Positions 60,559 through 64,000 of a DNA stretch of 64,000 bases are shown in pieces. The DNA is taken from assembly GCF_011393335.1 (NCBI RefSeq), contig NZ_CP049865.1, positions 558,001 through 622,000 of the forward strand, in the 5' to 3' direction. The notes under the pieces were generated by a model. It saw only the letters and a list, made by a program, of their open reading frames with translations. It did not search any database and had not been told where the DNA came from. The DNA comes from Propioniciclava coleopterorum. Its GTDB lineage: Bacteria; Actinomycetota; Actinomycetes; Propionibacteriales; Propionibacteriaceae. The translations under genes and the position numbers were made by a program. The stretch's first letter is position 1, and every line of letters begins with the position of its first letter.

Positions 60559-60929
60559 TACTTCTCCTTCTTCGCGCCGTAGCGGCTGCGGGCCTGCTTG
60601 CGGTTCTTCACGCCCTGGGTGTCGAGCGCGCCGCGGATGATCTTGTAGCGCACACCCGGCAGGTCCTTCACACGACCGCCACGCACGAGCACCATGGAGT
60701 GCTCCTGCAGGTTGTGCCCCACGCCGGGGATGTACGCGGTGACCTCGATACCGGAGGACAGCCGGACGCGCGCCACCTTGCGGAGGGCGGAGTTCGGCTT
60801 CTTCGGGGTCGTGGTGTAGACACGCGTGCACACGCCGCGGCGCTGCGGGGAGCCCTTGAGGGCTGGCGTCTTGCTCTTGCTGGCCTTGTCAGTGCGGCCC
60901 TTGCGGACCAACTGCTGGATGGTGGGCAC
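60558..60929 (-). CDS. rpsL: 30S ribosomal protein S12
   Basis: 123 residues. [15 protein letters not shown] contains Lys43, the position often changed in streptomycin resistance, and here it is the wild-type Lys. [16 protein letters not shown] follows. First gene of the str unit. Confidence 0.98.
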   Translation of the reverse strand: MPTIQQLVRKGRTDKASKSKTPALKGSPQRRGVCTRVYTTTPKKPNSALRKVARVRLSSGIEVTAYIPGVGHNLQEHSMVLVRGGRVKDLPGVRYKIIRGALDTQGVKNRKQARSRYGAKKEK

Positions 60930-61118
60930 CGGCTGGTACTTCCTTCGTTTCGTGTTGACCCCTCGTCGGAGTCACGCTTGGGGCACGGGGAGGAAGTCAC
61001 CGGGAAGCGCGGGGCCCCTGGCGCAACCGATCCTCGTGGGGATTGCGAGCCCGCACCGCGCACCGCGAAGGGCGCAGGGGCGAGCAGGGTTCGTTCGGTC
61101 ACCCGAACACAACGACAA

Positions 61119-61148
61119 AGACTAGTGGTTAGGCCTGATCGCGGTCAA
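61119..61148 (-). promoter_or_regulatory. Promoter of rpsL-rpsG-fusA
   Basis: Minus strand: -35 TTGACC (61143-61148), 18-base spacer, -10 TAGTCT (61119-61124). Transcription would start near 61112. Confidence 0.6.
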
Positions 61149-61250
61149 AATCTTGAACCGCCCCGAGCCATGACTAGCCGAAGAACGTTACCGTCCCACT
61201 GTACCCGCCCGGCGCGGCTGACCCAAACCCGCGGCGTCCGGGGAACGCGG

Positions 61251-61282
61251 GAGCGCCCCCGGGACGGATCCCGGGGGCGCTC
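61251..61282 (-). terminator. Terminator after rpoC
   Basis: Perfect 14-bp stem (GAGCGCCCCCGGGA / TCCCGGGGGCGCTC) with a 4-base loop, 22 bases after the rpoC stop. Confidence 0.7.
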
Positions 61283-61304
61283 TCGATCACGGAGACGATT
61301 CGAC

Positions 61305-64000
<2,696 letters not shown>

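Larger units (their letters stand above)
60930..61304. other. Gap between rpoC and rpsL
   Basis: 375 bases. It holds the rpoC terminator, the rpsL promoter and an rpsL leader of about 180 bases. No gene was found. Confidence 0.6.

Overview
This window is chromosomal DNA from a very GC-rich (about 70%) Actinomycetota bacterium. A member of the Propionibacteriaceae or a close relative is the best guess. The reasons are the actinobacterial ribosomal protein variants, the RpfB-type factor, GTG/ATGA-coupled operons, leaderless genes, and a mutA-mutB-meaB cluster for B12-dependent methylmalonyl-CoA mutase next to core genes. No phage, insertion sequence, CRISPR array, tRNA or rRNA gene was seen.

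Layout. 1-8.6 kb: glmS (partial, minus) diverges from coaA; then a SWIM zinc-finger gene coupled to a 1063-residue protein of unknown function; then, on the minus strand, rplM-rpsI-glmM-membrane protein. 9.3-15.8 kb: an EF-G-like GTPase, GtrA/MarC/YccF membrane proteins, trmB-truA-rsmC-like RNA modification genes, and csbD. 15.9-21.2 kb: a cobalamin riboswitch leads a five-gene operon. It encodes two secreted, membrane-anchored proteins that resemble the alpha-barrel and beta-domain halves of animal transcobalamin/intrinsic factor, then an ECF transporter (EcfT, fused double ATPase, S component). 21.3-23.1 kb: sodA and an RpfB-like factor. 23.2-43.0 kb (minus): rpsJ through rplO, a SRAP gene, secY-adk-map, fhs, a DUF1707 gene, then infA-rpmJ-rpsM-rpsK-rpsD-rpoA-rplQ. 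43.5-46.7 kb: an FtsX-type ABC exporter pair. 46.9-51.9 kb: mutA-mutB-meaB. 52-56.2 kb (minus): flavin reductase-like, gltX, a DprE2-like SDR, a sucrase/ferredoxin-like protein, and a small membrane protein with an operator-like palindrome in its promoter. 56.5-64 kb (minus): rpoC (partial), rpsL-rpsG-fusA-tuf.

How the parts fit. The riboswitch-controlled locus probably captures and imports cobalamin or another corrinoid. MutAB uses adenosylcobalamin to interconvert succinyl-CoA and methylmalonyl-CoA, and MeaB guards that enzyme, so B12 supply and B12 use sit in the same window. The rest is mostly translation, cell-wall precursor (glmS, glmM) and cofactor (coaA, fhs) housekeeping.

Caution on sequence quality. 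Five genes, including essential rpsD, map and fhs, carry seven apparent single-base losses, every one in a run of G or C. They are read here as sequencing/assembly errors, not real pseudogenes.
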